Shown here in pieces: positions 12,771 to 24,212 of a stretch of 64,000 bases of DNA. The number at the start of each line of letters is the position of its first letter. Position 1 is the first letter of the stretch. The notes under the pieces are model-generated. The model worked only from the letters and a program-made list of their open reading frames with translations. It was not told where the DNA came from and did not search any database. The position numbers and the translations under genes were made by a program. This DNA is from Spirometra erinaceieuropaei (Eukaryota; Platyhelminthes; Cestoda; Diphyllobothriidea; Diphyllobothriidae), in NCBI GenBank assembly GCA_902702965.1, contig CACRXP010000175.1:965701-1029700 (forward strand), in the 5' to 3' direction.

Positions 12771-12845
12771 TCATCACATTTGGATCCCGTTGCAGTTGGT
12801 TGGGCGGGTAACTTGACTCAAATGTAATTAGAATCACGTCTCCCA

Positions 12846-12940
12846 GTGGGACCACGTAACTCAGGTGGATAGAGCGTTGGCTGTACTAAAGCCTTCCCCT
12901 TGCTGTCGTGGGTTTGAATCCCACCGAGACGCCGAGTTTT
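12846..12940 (+). mobile_element. tRNA-like SINE head, plus-strand copy
   Basis: It contains ACTCAGGTGGATAGAGCG (box A type), TGTACTAAAGCCTTCC and GGGTTTGAATCCCACCGAG (box B type). With the copy at 12664-12770 it forms a head-to-head inverted pair about 75 bp apart. The anticodon arm and acceptor stem do not form a convincing functional tRNA, so I call it a tRNA-derived repeat. Confidence 0.65.
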
Positions 12941-12944
12941 TCAA

Positions 12945-15400
12945 AGTAAGGTCAATAAAAATTATTCAAAATCTGCCAAAACATCTGTTCTGTCTTTCCA
13001 AAATAACAGCCATGCATACCTCCTGAAAATTCGCAAGCAGCAATAGTTATGATGCAGCAATGCGTTTTTGAAATACTTTAATATTTTAATACATTTTAAA
13101 GTCAGAACAGAAGGAGGCACTGTGGTATAACCATGCTGTCCAAAGTTTTATATTGTTCCCGCCTAGTTGCGTTAATGAACAGTAATACCTCCGTTCCAAG
13201 GACTTGAACGCTCATGGTCGTTGTCTGTTGATTGCCAACATATGTCGAGACTAATAGGTTCGCGTAGTCAGCAGTATTTATTAGCCTGATGGATCACGAA
13301 AGAATCAACGAGTTCTACACCAAACACTCACATAAAATTAACCTACGATCGCAATTTCTGTCCTAAAATTATACATTCTTCCGATTTGCCACCCCCCGTA
13401 ACGGATTCACGAGAACTCTCGTTCAATGTGATTCAAGTAAAATGGTCCCATTTCGTGGGTAATCCTAGTAGGTTACACACAAAACCTGTTTGCTTCATAT
13501 TCGCATATAGTTGGAGAGTCAACCCCAAGTTTTCCATAATAACGTTGCGGTTTTGAGATCCGAAGTGATTGGTATATTTAATCAAATGAGGGTTTCTAAA
13601 CAGGCTTTCAGTAAAAAATTTTCCGGATGGCACTTTAAAAACGTTCCCCAATCGTCTGAGGTATAATAAGAAACCCGTAAGGGCGAGATAATGTTTTTGC
13701 AGTAAAGACGCTTATCCTAATTTCATTTAGGTAAAGCAGATTTTGACACGCCTACACATCTAAAAAAACAACGGCTCATTTTTTAAAATTATTGGGAAGG
13801 AGGTGATAGCCGATAAAGGCAACTACCAAAAGTTCTGATTTGCATATTTATTATGCGGGTTTTTTTAACGCTATCCGTCTGCAGCTTTATAGGGTTGCCT
13901 CATACACCGGCCATTAATTGAAGAAAGTAAAAGAACCTTAGTTAACCAGATAATTTCAGGTTGGCACACAAAATCCAATCACGCCATTGGCCATCACAAT
14001 AACCAATCAGAATGGCAGATGTCTTACTCAGGCTTCGATTGGCTGAAACCAAGGATCTTTTCGGTCTACATGAGTTGATCAAAAGAGAGGCTGACGTACG
14101 CATCAGTTGTAGCTTATGGGCGTCCGTCAGCCGGACGCCTTTGGATCTCAGGTACGTAAACCCTTACTTTTCTTTCAAAGTTTTTCTTCGGACTAATTAG
14201 CACGTTTAATGATGTCTGGTAAATAAGCGGTTGGCATGTCCTTAAAAAGTACTAGTCGGCATCATCAGAAACTCGCCTACTTACCATGCCAGTATTTTTT
14301 TCGAGGTATTTTCTGATTTTGTCGTATCTTTAACAGGATTAGTTTAGCTTTTTAGACCATTCGAACAAACACCTGACGCCTCAGGCTTTCTGCTCAATCT
14401 ATATTAAGTTGGACAGAAAATACTTCCTTAAGTAGGATGATCTCAAACTGATCGATCCACTCTTATGTTGATCGCACTAACTACTCTTTTTTATTCTGGC
14501 CAAATGTATCTGGTAGATTTCCTTAATTCCTCAGGAAAAGTGCACTCTGTTTCGGGCCAGTAAGTCAGGGCAACTTAAATGCATTTGTTTATTTAATAAC
14601 GAAATGAAGAACACTCCTGAGGCATCAGGTCATTTTTCCAGAGAGGAATAAATCGTTAATTGGTAACTTGTCTGGAATGGTAGCAGGATAATTCGGCTGA
14701 ACCTTTTGATCGTCGGCGGTGATCAGGTGAATGCCTAGAAAAAACATTTAATACAAAACTTTGACAATTCACCGTGACTAATTGGACTTTTCTGTCAGTG
14801 AACTTAGAAAAATTATTGACTACTCATCGACCTCCTCATCTGAAAAGTGTTGCTAATTAAATGGCAAATATGAAGATGAAGGGTTACTTACAAAGTGCTT
14901 TGAAAAGCCTAACCTAACAAGCCATATTTCGTGGTCCACAGAAATTATTTGAAAGTCTTTGGTTATTTTTGACCTCAATGACTGTGTTTGGCGAAGTGCC
15001 ACCGTTGAATTATCTGCTTGACTGATATCATGGCAAGGGTCGAACCGCTAAAACGACTACCGTCTGAGGTTTGAGAGTTCCCCGTTGGAGTGCGGACTGG
15101 ATTTGACGCTTTACGCGTGACAAACCTATCAACTCGTAGCTTAGTGAAAACAGGATTGATGCTGGATGCAGGAGAATTGCTGGCGAGCACCGGTTTGCTT
15201 ACGACAAATCCCCGTCAGGTGAGCCTACATCTACATGAGAACGGCGCAAAAGTTAGACGCGTGAAGGGCAAACGAAATCGACTAAAGATCGTTTATTTAT
15301 ACAGGTGGGATGGGGGAATAAAGGGAGTGAAGGAAATATAACAAGAGGCAGTGGATTGGAAGTGGTCGTGTCAGGGAAAGCGGACACGGTGACGTACATT
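12945..15400. other. No gene recognised
   Basis: AT-rich sequence. An exon-like stretch at about 14012-14151 ends in AG|GTACGT (a good donor consensus) and follows an ACCAATCAG that could serve as a weak acceptor or a CCAAT box. I found no partner exon, so I do not call a gene. Confidence 0.45.
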
Positions 15401-15429
15401 CACTTAATCTATCTTTTCCCATAGCTTGC

Positions 15430-15620
15430 ATGGGCTTCTTCTGTGAGCACACGACCGACATGAGTAGTCTGAGGGCAGTCGTTGATCCAGTCGCGTGGGG
15501 TAGTTTGCTGGGATCCCTTAAGTCCCATGAAAAGCTTTTTCGGGGTCCATATGGTGTACGAAATCAACAATATGTTTACGGGAATGGCACTATTTATGCT
15601 TTTAATTTGCTCTTCCCGTG
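15430..15620 (-). repeat. Decayed coding repeat, partner of 5.2 kb copy
   Basis: Minus-strand translation of about 15600-15480 aligns with the FGYRVDLDKALRVVY segment of the 5150-5543 copy but contains a stop. The two share GAAATCAACAATATG and the following AATGGCRCTRTTTA-type sequence at DNA level. Confidence 0.45.
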
Positions 15621-15799
15621 TTCCTGTCTTCTTTTGGGTAGTCATTCGCTCGTGCGGCCTATACAACGTGCTGCACAGGAGCAAACAAAGGCGCAAATGC
15701 ACACGGAGGTTGTCTGGCCGGGCAACCTAGCCTTCGCGTCGGTCGAGAGTAGTAAGAGAACTCTTGCTGTCGTGACGATTCGCTAAACAGCTTGTTCAA

Positions 15800-16365
15800 A
15801 GCATCTGCTCAGGAGTTTACTCACCGCGTGTCCTGGAAAGGAGACTTTGAGGAAGATAGTTATTTTTTTTCTCCTCATCACTGTGGTGGGTCTCGCTGGT
15901 CTCACGATAATTCTTTTTGCAATAAATACGTCAGGGTACCCGAGGAAGGTGCGGAATAATTCTAGGCTCCTCCTCCATGTTGTCTGCTGAGCAAAAGATT
16001 AGTTAGATATTTGCGCTGAAGTCTAATCCGCATTAGTAATCAGGAACGCCCGAACCTACGTTCCATAAACAGAAAAGATCACAAGTAAAATAAAGCCGTA
16101 CAGACTGACTTTTTGATCGCTGTAGTGGAAAGGTATTCACTGATCGGCTTACAGGGTATGCGCATCGCATTGGACATTGGGGTTCAATCTAGAACCTTTC
16201 ACAGGCGACCACACAACGACCAATGTTGACGCCGGAAGAAATACCGGCTACGACAGGGGTGGACGGGGTAACCGGTTCCGCCTCGTAATCAGTTGCCAGA
16301 GAGTCGTAGTTAACCCAAAAGTTGAGTAAAGAACCCAGATTCTATGGTTATCAGGCGTCTTTTCA
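15800..16365. other. No gene recognised
   Basis: Nothing recognised apart from the approach to the decayed SINE that follows. Confidence 0.5.
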
Positions 16366-16369
16366 AGTC

Positions 16370-16650
16370 AACTGCATACTTGCTTGTCGCTGTTCGACTG
16401 CCTGTGAAGGCTCTAGACTAAGTCCCAAGGCACAGCGGGATGCGCATCTTTCGTAACCTGACGGGGAGCGCCCTTCCGCCAGAGTCAGTACTCTCAATAG
16501 GAAACCGACAGGACAACGGGTTTTTGCTGGACAACCAACGGTCTCTGCTTTGGATCCCAGGCTACTCAAGCGGGGGTTGGACATGGCTGGCTGATGACGG
16601 CCAACAAGTCAGAAATTGTCATCTATTTCATCATCGACCTCGACGGTGTT
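16370..16650 (+). mobile_element. Decayed hammerhead-SINE copy
   Basis: Order on the + strand is hairpin block remnant (CAAGGCACAGCGGGATG, then GGGGAGCGCCC), linker (AAACCGACAGGACAACGGG), degraded tRNA head, then GGCTGGCTGATGACGG as the hammerhead block. It is heavily diverged. The open frames at 16363-16748 lie on it and are not genes. Confidence 0.6.
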
Positions 16651-17890
16651 GCTTCCTGAATTTGCATCCTTTGCTCACAGGTGGTTTTAAGATGACTGAG
16701 AGGAGCTCATATGTACGGGCCAATTTAGAGGCTGCCATTTGGAAGTAGGCCTTGTAGGTCGGGGTGATCCAGGGTGACAATAGTTCCGTTTCTTTCTTAA
16801 AATTTACACTGGCGGTGGTACAACAAAAATAACCAGCAGCGCTGACCGGCGAACGAAAACTAAAATGGCATTTTCTGACTTGTTAGTCGTAACTAGGTCT
16901 TTACGTCTGACTCTGCATCACCTGAGCTGTGGACTCGCCCCCCCTCCCCATCGCCTATCTCTTCTGTGCTTGGACATACTCAAAGCTAAGCGGAGGTGAA
17001 GTTTCAGTTATCTGACGCGCGACAGAAAAACGTCTCTGCCATTCCGATTCGACGCTCCGGTCTTCTCACAGCGACAAGCGTTGAATACTACAGTATGTTT
17101 CCGCCGCCCTGGATTGTGATATAGTCGGGTCAGCGATGGATATTCCGATCTCTCTCTCTCTCTCGTCTTTAACCGTATTTCTCCCACCTAATAATAATCT
17201 CTGAGGGAATTGCCAGTCTAGGCTTGGCTGCAGAGTGAGGCAAAAACAATCGCCGGAATCCCTCACGTGATCAGAAAAGAAGTGGTCTGCAAAAGCTTAT
17301 TCTTCATTTTACTCTTGCTGAACCTCCTATTAGGACGACCACATTGGGACGCATGTCTGATCCCGAAAACGGGCCTGGCTTGAACATATTAGCAGCCCTC
17401 TAGCCTACCAGATTCTCTTCCTTATATGCACATCTCGTCTAGTTAAAAGGTTTTAGTGGTTTAACTTACCTTTGATATAAGCGGATTGTAGCAGTAATGT
17501 GTTGATTTTTCAACAAAAAACAAGAAGGAGCCAGACAGTCAAACCCAGAACTCGGGCGACTAGGCCAACTTTCACAGCGGCCGACTTGTAAAGTCGACCA
17601 ATGCGTGGTAGTTGGGGGCTTAGAAGCAGTGTGTTCTACCCAGTGGATTTTGACGATAACACCCGTACGAGCGGTGGCTAAAGGGGCGGGACAATAGAGG
17701 GCACTGTTCGGGCATTCGTAAGGTGTGTTTTAATGGCCGACTTTTTGTGTGCGACGGTTTGATATTCGGTCTCCTTTTTGCCAAATGGCTTCTACTGGTC
17801 GCCTTTTATGAGCTTTGCTCCTTGCGGACAAAAGTGTCGCCAGAGGTTGGTGTTTGGAGTTGCGCCATGTTTGCATTGTAAGAGTGCACC

Positions 17891-17922
<32 letters not shown>

Positions 17923-18660
17923 AAAGACCAATTGGAAACTTTATTCTGAAACGGATGATCAAAAGTTATCCGGTAAAATGCATAGGGAAGTAAAATCAAC
18001 GAAAAAATGCATGGCTGTTTTAGTGACTAGTCAAACATCTTCTCTGGTATTGACGTACGTCAAAAAGTGTGATTGTCGATATGCTGAAGAATGGTATGGC
18101 CTACGGTGAAAGCCATTCCGGCCTGGACGGACTGACTTCGTGGAAAGTAAGTCGTGGCGAAGAGTGCGCGCTTGTCCTTTTCCAGGATATGGGGAGAGGC
18201 TCACACACGTAAAGCAGTTCTTGTTTAGGAAACGTGACGGCTTTATTGGTTAATACCACGTGACTACAACTCACGTTTTCGTTAGGACCAACTTGAAATC
18301 TGTTGCAAGGCACGTTGCGTAAAAAGTTGATCACAAAGGTTCCTGCAATCCAATGAGAGGTCTTATTATTCCCCTTTTACCTCATTTGGCCAAATGAATG
18401 TGGCAAGTGCGGAAATATGAATTCAGAATTTCAGCTCATTGTACACGTTGCTGGATCAACCAGCAGACAGACGGGGTTTAGGCCCAAAAAATGTGCATCC
18501 CCCTCGCGAACAGCTGAAAAACTCGACGTTCCAGTTACCGATCAGTGAACAGCCATTGGGGCTGTGCGCTTACAGCCTCCGCTCAAGCACATGTAACATA
18601 TTTGGCAATAGGAACGAGGAGGCGAGTTCCAGGAACCTGCCGTGAAGAAGGTGACATGAT
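16651..18660. other. No gene; GA/CT microsatellites
   Basis: Unrecognised sequence with a short CT run at about 17148-17164 and an AG microsatellite at about 17898-17922. Confidence 0.5.
17898..17922 (+). repeat. (AG)n microsatellite
   Basis: About 12 AG units, preceded by a short TGTGTGTG run. Confidence 0.95.
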
Positions 18661-18770
18661 CACTCAGACAGGGTCTTTACTCACCCGACGTTTCTGGTTA
18701 GTGTTCGAACACATCATCAGAGACAATAACAGATAAGGGTCTGTTGTTGTTTCTGATTATGGGTTCGAGC
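18661..18770 (-). mobile_element. Penelope terminal-repeat fragment, hammerhead relic
   Basis: The minus strand reads TCTCTGATGATGTGTTCG, AACACTAACCAGAAACGTCG and GGTGAGTAAAGACCC. CTGATGA and GAAACGTC are hammerhead core elements as found in Penelope terminal repeats. Between them the right half of a hairpin (TTCGAACACTAACCA) is longer than the left. This suggests a small deletion in stem II. Stem I pairs poorly. I read it as a decayed terminal-repeat piece without coding sequence. Confidence 0.45.
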
Positions 18771-18789
18771 AGAAACAAGGCTCAGAGGA

Positions 18790-19080
18790 ATAAGGCTCTT
18801 GTTTTAAAGACCACGTCTCCTTCTCCACATTCACACGAAATGTTTAAGTTCATCTTCAAGTATAAAAGAAAAAGCAAATTGTGTGATTCTGTTGGTTTTC
18901 CTGAAAGCAAATCAAGATAATCCGGCCACCCGCGAAAATCGCATTCTGAAATAAACGACCACACAGACTGTCTGCATTTTTCTCCTGACTTTCGATGCTT
19001 CTAGTATTTTCATCCCATTGACTTCTTTGTAGACATTTTCCCATCTCAAAACGCTTTGCTTGACAAAGGAGTAGTTTTCC
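18790..19080. repeat. AT-rich MITE-like remnant
   Basis: It shares blocks such as CTGCATTTTTCTCCTGACTT with the 59.2-60.2 kb palindromic element (there TGCATTTTTCCCATTGATTT). Ends are not definable. Confidence 0.35.
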
Positions 19081-19481
19081 GATTTAGAAAGTTTGAAAAC
19101 GCCTGTGTGTCCCTAAATGCAAGTTCACCATCTGATTTTCCTCGAGATTTTCAACGTGCAGACTTTATATTTTTCTAAGTCAAATTCATATACCGGTTCA
19201 CGCACCTAAAACAAAGACTTCTGATAACCACAGAACGGTATTATTAGTGTGCTTCAAATTGTGTATTTCGTAAGGAGCGTTAATAAGCCTTCTCGTATGA
19301 ACCACCCGAATAATCTTATCACTCTTTCAGACGATCTCCTAATTATGCACATGTTTTAAAATCCCGAGACAATATTTATTCAAGCAACATCTACTAAGAA
19401 GGCGCACTCTCTTTAAGAAGGAATACCACCAATAGCTATCTACTGCGGATGGAAGCGAATATGCGAATCCCAGGTTCTTGT

Positions 19482-19570
19482 TGTAAAGAAGATGAAGACC
19501 CGATCTCTGGGACAGTGGGTTTATTAGTCTGAGCTTTCGGTCTCGTACAGGAGGCCATCGTCAGAGACTG
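19482..19570 (-). repeat. Left inverted arm with intact-looking hammerhead ribozyme
   Basis: Read on the minus strand from 19570, AGTCT (stem I) is followed by CTGACGA (core). An imperfect stem II follows (GGCCTC/GAGACC, one mismatch). Then come GAAA (core), AGCT as a minimal stem III, C (cleavage nucleotide) and AGACT, which pairs perfectly with the opening AGTCT. The ribozyme spans about 19526-19570. Minimal type I hammerheads of this form are known from Penelope terminal repeats. Confidence 0.75.
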
Positions 19571-19678
19571 TGAGAAGGCAACATCAAATGAGTGGTTTTT
19601 GTAGTCACGCCATGAAGGGGGGAGGAGATATGACTGCAGAGGGTGGTATTCGCGATAAGTTGCGTCCCACGCCGTCTC

Positions 19679-20020
19679 ACGGTGGCGTGACTGCGTGCAC
19701 CCTTGGCTGGAAATTGGGTCTCGCCCCTTGGCCGCGGGAACGGAGCGCGTGATAGCAGGGGGGTATATCAACGTGCCTGTTGATAGCGTTGGTGTCAGAC
19801 ACCCAGGCCTCTAACAGTTCTCGTCCTGTCTTATTGCTGGCCCGCGCCACTATCCGCGTGCTCGCAAAGTTGAATTCGTGGCCTTCCTCCAGGGTGTGAG
19901 TGGCGACCTGAGACAACGGGTCGCCTCTCCGGACCGCCCGTTTGTGCTCCGTTATTCGTGAGCTAAGTCGTCGTCCGGTTTGTCCTGTGTAGTGGCGAGG
20001 GCAGTCTCTGACGATGGCCT
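19679..20020 (-). pseudogene. Penelope GIY-YIG endonuclease, C-terminal fragment
   Basis: The minus-strand frame runs from about 20020 to a stop near 19677. It shows DCPRHYTGQTGRRLSSRITE, then HKRAVRRGDPLSQVATHTLE, EGHEF, and SDTNAINRHVDIPPCYHALR. This is the C-terminal part of the GIY-YIG nuclease that follows reverse transcriptase in Penelope-like elements. YTG stands where YIG is usual, and the RxxxH arrangement is kept. The first GIY strand is missing or replaced by inverted-arm sequence at the junction near 20001. There is no reverse transcriptase in this copy, so it cannot move itself. The end of the protein is intact, which suggests this insertion is fairly recent compared with the relic at 10-11.3 kb. 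Confidence 0.8.
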
Positions 20021-20090
20021 CCTCTACGAGACCGAGAGCTCAGACTAATAAACCCACTGTCCCAGAGATCGGGTCTTCATCTTCTTTACA
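20002..20090 (+). repeat. Right inverted arm, hammerhead with mutated core
   Basis: It is the reverse complement of the left arm with a few changes. On the + strand from 20002: AGTCT, CTGACGA, imperfect stem II, then GAGA in place of the core GAAA, then AGACT. The A-to-G change falls in a position needed for cleavage, so this copy is expected to be inactive. Confidence 0.75.
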
Positions 20091-20104
20091 GCTATCTACT
20101 GCAT

Positions 20105-21120
20105 TCGTTTCAGGAAATATGATGTAATTTAAATAATGTTAAAGCTTGGGTGGAAGAGGTAGGCTATATTTAAGTCATTATTTAAATCCGGGTTCGATTT
20201 GCGCAGATGGCTGGATGGGTACATAAAGGTGGACCGACATGCCACTGCGTTTATACTAAACTGGGTTGGGATTTCGCTTTCATTAACGGTGCAATCTAAT
20301 CCAAATATTTTTTCAAAACTGATTGCGAATCTATAAATATCGGATAATATTTCAAGGGCTTCAGTCTCTGCCTCTAAAGTAGCTAGCATGTTTCATGCTT
20401 TCGAGTAGTTCCTCACACGTTTTAGCATCAACTGTAGAAAGCGCCAACTACGAGTCTACCTGGTTACAGTGGGTTTCGCGACTATCAACGATGCCGTCAC
20501 TGACTAATTTGAATGGGTGTCACTTAGCTTCCTATGCGGAAGATCTTGATGGCAAAAGGGCCGTCAAGCAGTCAAGCTAGACAGCACCTTGGAGACGCAT
20601 GAGGAAATAGGTAGTCCCGCCCTACCCTCGGTGCCAAGCGGCAGTCCTTGCTGTGGCACGCACGTTTAGACGTGCACTTTTGATTTTGCGTGCGCTGTTG
20701 TCGGTCTGACAACTTGTCAGGGGCTTTGCAGGCTTGCGACACGACATACAAACGCAGAAGACGCTTCTTTGAGTTATGTCAGTGTCGCTGGGGTCGCGCA
20801 GTGCGGTCGGACACCTGCCAGTAGAGCGAATGTTGAAAAAAAGGCAGACCAAGTCCTCAAGGTGAAGATGGGCGCCCTGTTCGTCGACAGTTGCTATAGC
20901 GCCTCCGCTAGTACTCTCTCAAACGCTCGGTTTTTTATAACAATTGCGAACTTATCGCGGTAAGTACGATTGCAAAATCTGTACTAAACATCAGTAAAAC
21001 GTCTTTTTATGCAACCATTGGAATGAAATAAGGATAAACATTTGACGGTCTTGAGCAAGAAAGCCTGCATATCGCAATTCCAGGGAAGAGTGTTAAATCG
21101 TGGCGTGCTTGCAACTGAGA
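20105..21120. other. No gene recognised
   Basis: The GC-rich part at about 20580-20870 has minus-strand open frames with Cys-rich peptides, but no family was recognised and frames are short. Confidence 0.45.
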
Positions 21121-21121
21121 A

Positions 21122-21772
21122 GTGTTTTATGGTAGAGGGGCGCTCACTGACCGTTTTCTACCGAACTCACTGATCCCGCTGTGCCTTAATGGCTCTCCCA
21201 CGAGCCCAACCAACAGTCGCATAGCGCCTCATGATATAGGCAGAATGTTATTACTGACAAAGACAAAGGAGACTGGGATGGTCATTTTTGGCTTATTAGC
21301 CGTTGTCAGCCAGTCATACCCAACTCCGATGTGTAGAACACCTGGGGCTCTATCCCGCGACCTGTTAGAATTTCAACGTCTCTCACCACTGAGGCACGGA
21401 CTCGTTGTCCTGTCAGAAGTGGTCATTCCTGTCTTTCTTGTCTTTGTCAGTAATAACATTCTGTCTACATCATGCGTCGTTGTGCGGCTACTGGTTGGAT
21501 TCGAGAAAGAGACTCCGTAAAGCACAACGGGACGAGTGAGTTCCGTAAAAACGATTGTTGAGAACCCCTCTATCATTGTACATTCCCGATTGTAACAGAT
21601 AAGACAACGAGCCCGCGGCTCAGTAGTCAGAGGCGTTGGACTTCTAACTAACAGGCCGCGAGTTCGAACCCTAGGGTTTCCACACTTCGGGGGTGGGGTA
21701 TGACTGGCTGATGACGGCTAATAAGCCAGAAGTGGTCATTCAAGTCTCCCTTGCCTTTACCGATTAAAGCAT
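21122..21772. mobile_element. Foldback hammerhead-SINE copy, near full length
   Basis: Inverted hairpin block, hammerhead block and tRNA head (21122-21417) are followed by the plus-oriented series: hammerhead block end, hairpin block, linker, tRNA head (about 21610-21690), hammerhead block (to about 21772). The plus core reads GGCTGATGACGGCTAATAAG, then CCAGAAG. The open frames at 21122-21576 run through it and are not genes. Confidence 0.8.
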
Positions 21773-21774
21773 TT

Positions 21775-24210
21775 TGAGAAGTGTTTACCGACAATGACAG
21801 AGACGGGACTGGACTAGCGATTTGTCGGCGTCATCACTGAATGACACTACAGTCGGGAGTGCGAGGAACGAGACACCAACCCCTGCCTCAGTTGATCATC
21901 GGGCAACCCCTTCATTCCTACGCTAACGTACTAGCGTCGTTTCAGCTGAAATCAGAGTAGATGTTCACATGGGAGTGGCGTTGTCCAACCCTCTTGCAAC
22001 CCCCTCCCTCTCTTCTTCCTCTGAAAACAGAGTTGAGGACTTATTTTATGGCTTTGCTCCAGTGTTAGTGGTTTAGTCCAAAACACATCCCAATCCCAAC
22101 TCTAACCGTAGCTTCACCCTATCTCCACCCTATACTGCTCCCCTGTACTGGGTGGATGACCTCGGAAAGTGATATTGTCGTGGGAGGGGGAGTTTGGAAG
22201 ACTCCTAGTACACCGTGGTTTCGGAGCGGAACATTGGATCATGATAGGCTAAGGAAAGCGAAAAGTGCCTGGAATTAAACAGCAACCGAAAATTACTGCT
22301 GTTATTATAGAGAAGAACAGCGCGAGCCGCAAGTTTGATTGAGTTCCGATTTTATATCAGCTGCTAGGATAAAATAGTCGAGATTTAGAACAGAAAAATG
22401 AGCTGAAAATAAGCAAATCAATTAGTCCCACATATGCCTCTATTATGCTTTGAGGAGGAATTGCCCTTCGATATACGGCGGCTTGCGAGGACTTCAGGGT
22501 GGAACTGTAACGCAAGAAAACGGTTATAGTCTGCTTGGCTATCTGACGGTTGCATCTGTTAACGCCTTCCGTATGGGCATATAAACAATGATTTCATGAT
22601 GCTAACTATTTGTTACAAAACAATGTTTAAAGTCCGTCGTCTGAATCAGTTTTTAAATCTATTCAAACACTTCCTACTGGATACGCTTTTTTATGATTGG
22701 TCGGCGAGACCTGCGGTGCCTTAGTGTCCTTATTCACAGGCCAAGTGAGGAATCACTTTTCCGGGCGGACATCAGTGCCCTGTCGCAATACAACCAGTCA
22801 TCCGAAAATGCCAACTTCGCATGAAATTCAAAGTAGGAAAACTCCAGCTGTTGAGATTTTGAGGAAGAGCTATCGGCAGGTGCCTTCAACAGCAAAAATT
22901 ATAAAACCCATGAGTTGAGCTTGAACTGTTAACTAAATGACTTCTCGAGGTATGTTTACGAAGATCTTGAAGGCTAGCAAGCAACAAAATAAAGCTTGCA
23001 AACAAGCATGGAAAACGTTACATCGCATTTTGTATATAGTTTTTAAGTAGCGCATTTCACGTAAGTTAGACTGGGACAGTGGTTTTCATTGAACGTAAAT
23101 ACAAGACAATACGTACAGGAGCAACATACCTGCCCTTAGGTGGCACATCCATCATGCTACATGTCTGCATAATTTGGACAAACTGATGATCGTTAACCTA
23201 AATGACCTTCATATTTCAATTTTTCCGGAATTTCTTTTAATACTTCCCCGTTTCGTAGATGAAAAGCATAAAAATTCACATTGCATGATCATTCAATCAG
23301 AAAATTGCCCTTTTGATTGGAAGAAATGTGTACTTTAGCTATTCAAAACATTGTAATTATGTAGGGTTTTTGGTTGTTGGCCTTCTTATGGATTAGTCTC
23401 GTTTCTGCAAGTTTATTAATGCCGCTTTTTAAACCTGCCCCATGCTGCATGTTCGTAACATGATTACATGAGCACATAAAAGTTTCCTGATCTGGATTTA
23501 AATAGAAATTTAATTTCTGCGTCAATGAGTGTGCACGCCTCTGATTTGGAAACCCGAAGACCAAGCGGTATCGCAGGTTATCCAAAAATGGCGAGTGATG
23601 GCTATGCTTTTGGAAACAAAATCAATCTGTCCTTGTCTTAAGTCTGATAGATTAAATGAGGACGTGAACTTCCCCAAAAGGAGCGTGAGAAGCCAAATTT
23701 TAGCTATTTTACATAACGTACGATGAAACATTGGTGTTTGGCCAACAACCGGACAGCTAATACGACCAAGTATAGGCTACAGGCTTTGACCGGAACCCTT
23801 TAAAATCTTCATTCCGTCAATGTGCATGCTAGTGCATGATCGAGGGGTTCGAAGTAGCCTTCGGGGGTCTTTGGGTACGTCTGAACGGTAGGGCCGTAGC
23901 AGATTAAACAACTTCTTCGCTACGGAAAGTGGCAGTTGCATGTCATGACAGAATTCTTGCAAATCCGCCAGAAAGCAACTTCTTCCCACTGCCCCTATAC
24001 TCATTGTTTGGCCGCAAACGTAACAAACCTACCCATAGGAACATCTGGACTCAAAATAGGCATTTGCCTTTCCGGCGAATCATCTGCTACCTCATAAGGT
24101 GTTGATGGGATGGAGCACTAAGGTTCATCAACGGTGGTATAGTATGCCTGTATGTCCCGTTTAATGAGCTTTTAGATGGTGAACTGGTGGTAATTCGTTG
24201 TATTTACGCT
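21775..24210. other. No gene recognised
   Basis: GC-balanced then AT-rich sequence without a recognisable gene. Short open frames at 22697-22918 and 23343-23731 have no family resemblance. Confidence 0.5.
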
Positions 24211-24212
24211 TT

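Larger units (their letters stand above)
19434..20102 (-). mobile_element. Penelope-like insertion with 13-bp target duplication
   Basis: AGCTATCTACTGC occurs at 19434-19446 and again at 20090-20102, a perfect 13-bp target-site duplication around a 643-bp insert. Within it, 19482-19570 and 20002-20090 are 89-base near-perfect inverted arms. The sequence between them encodes the end of a Penelope GIY-YIG endonuclease on the minus strand. Only the left side has extra sequence (19447-19481) outside the arm, which fits the element's 3' end. The layout is a 5'-truncated Penelope copy fused to an inverted fragment of its own terminal repeat. Confidence 0.85.

Noticed and set aside
14012..14151. First exon with GTACGT donor
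   Set aside because: Short, overlaps CCAAT-like sequence, no downstream exon with matching phase recognised.
21610..21690. Possible functional tRNA-Arg gene
   Set aside because: Box A, the anticodon arm and box B are recognisable, but the acceptor stem does not close and the sequence continues into the SINE body.
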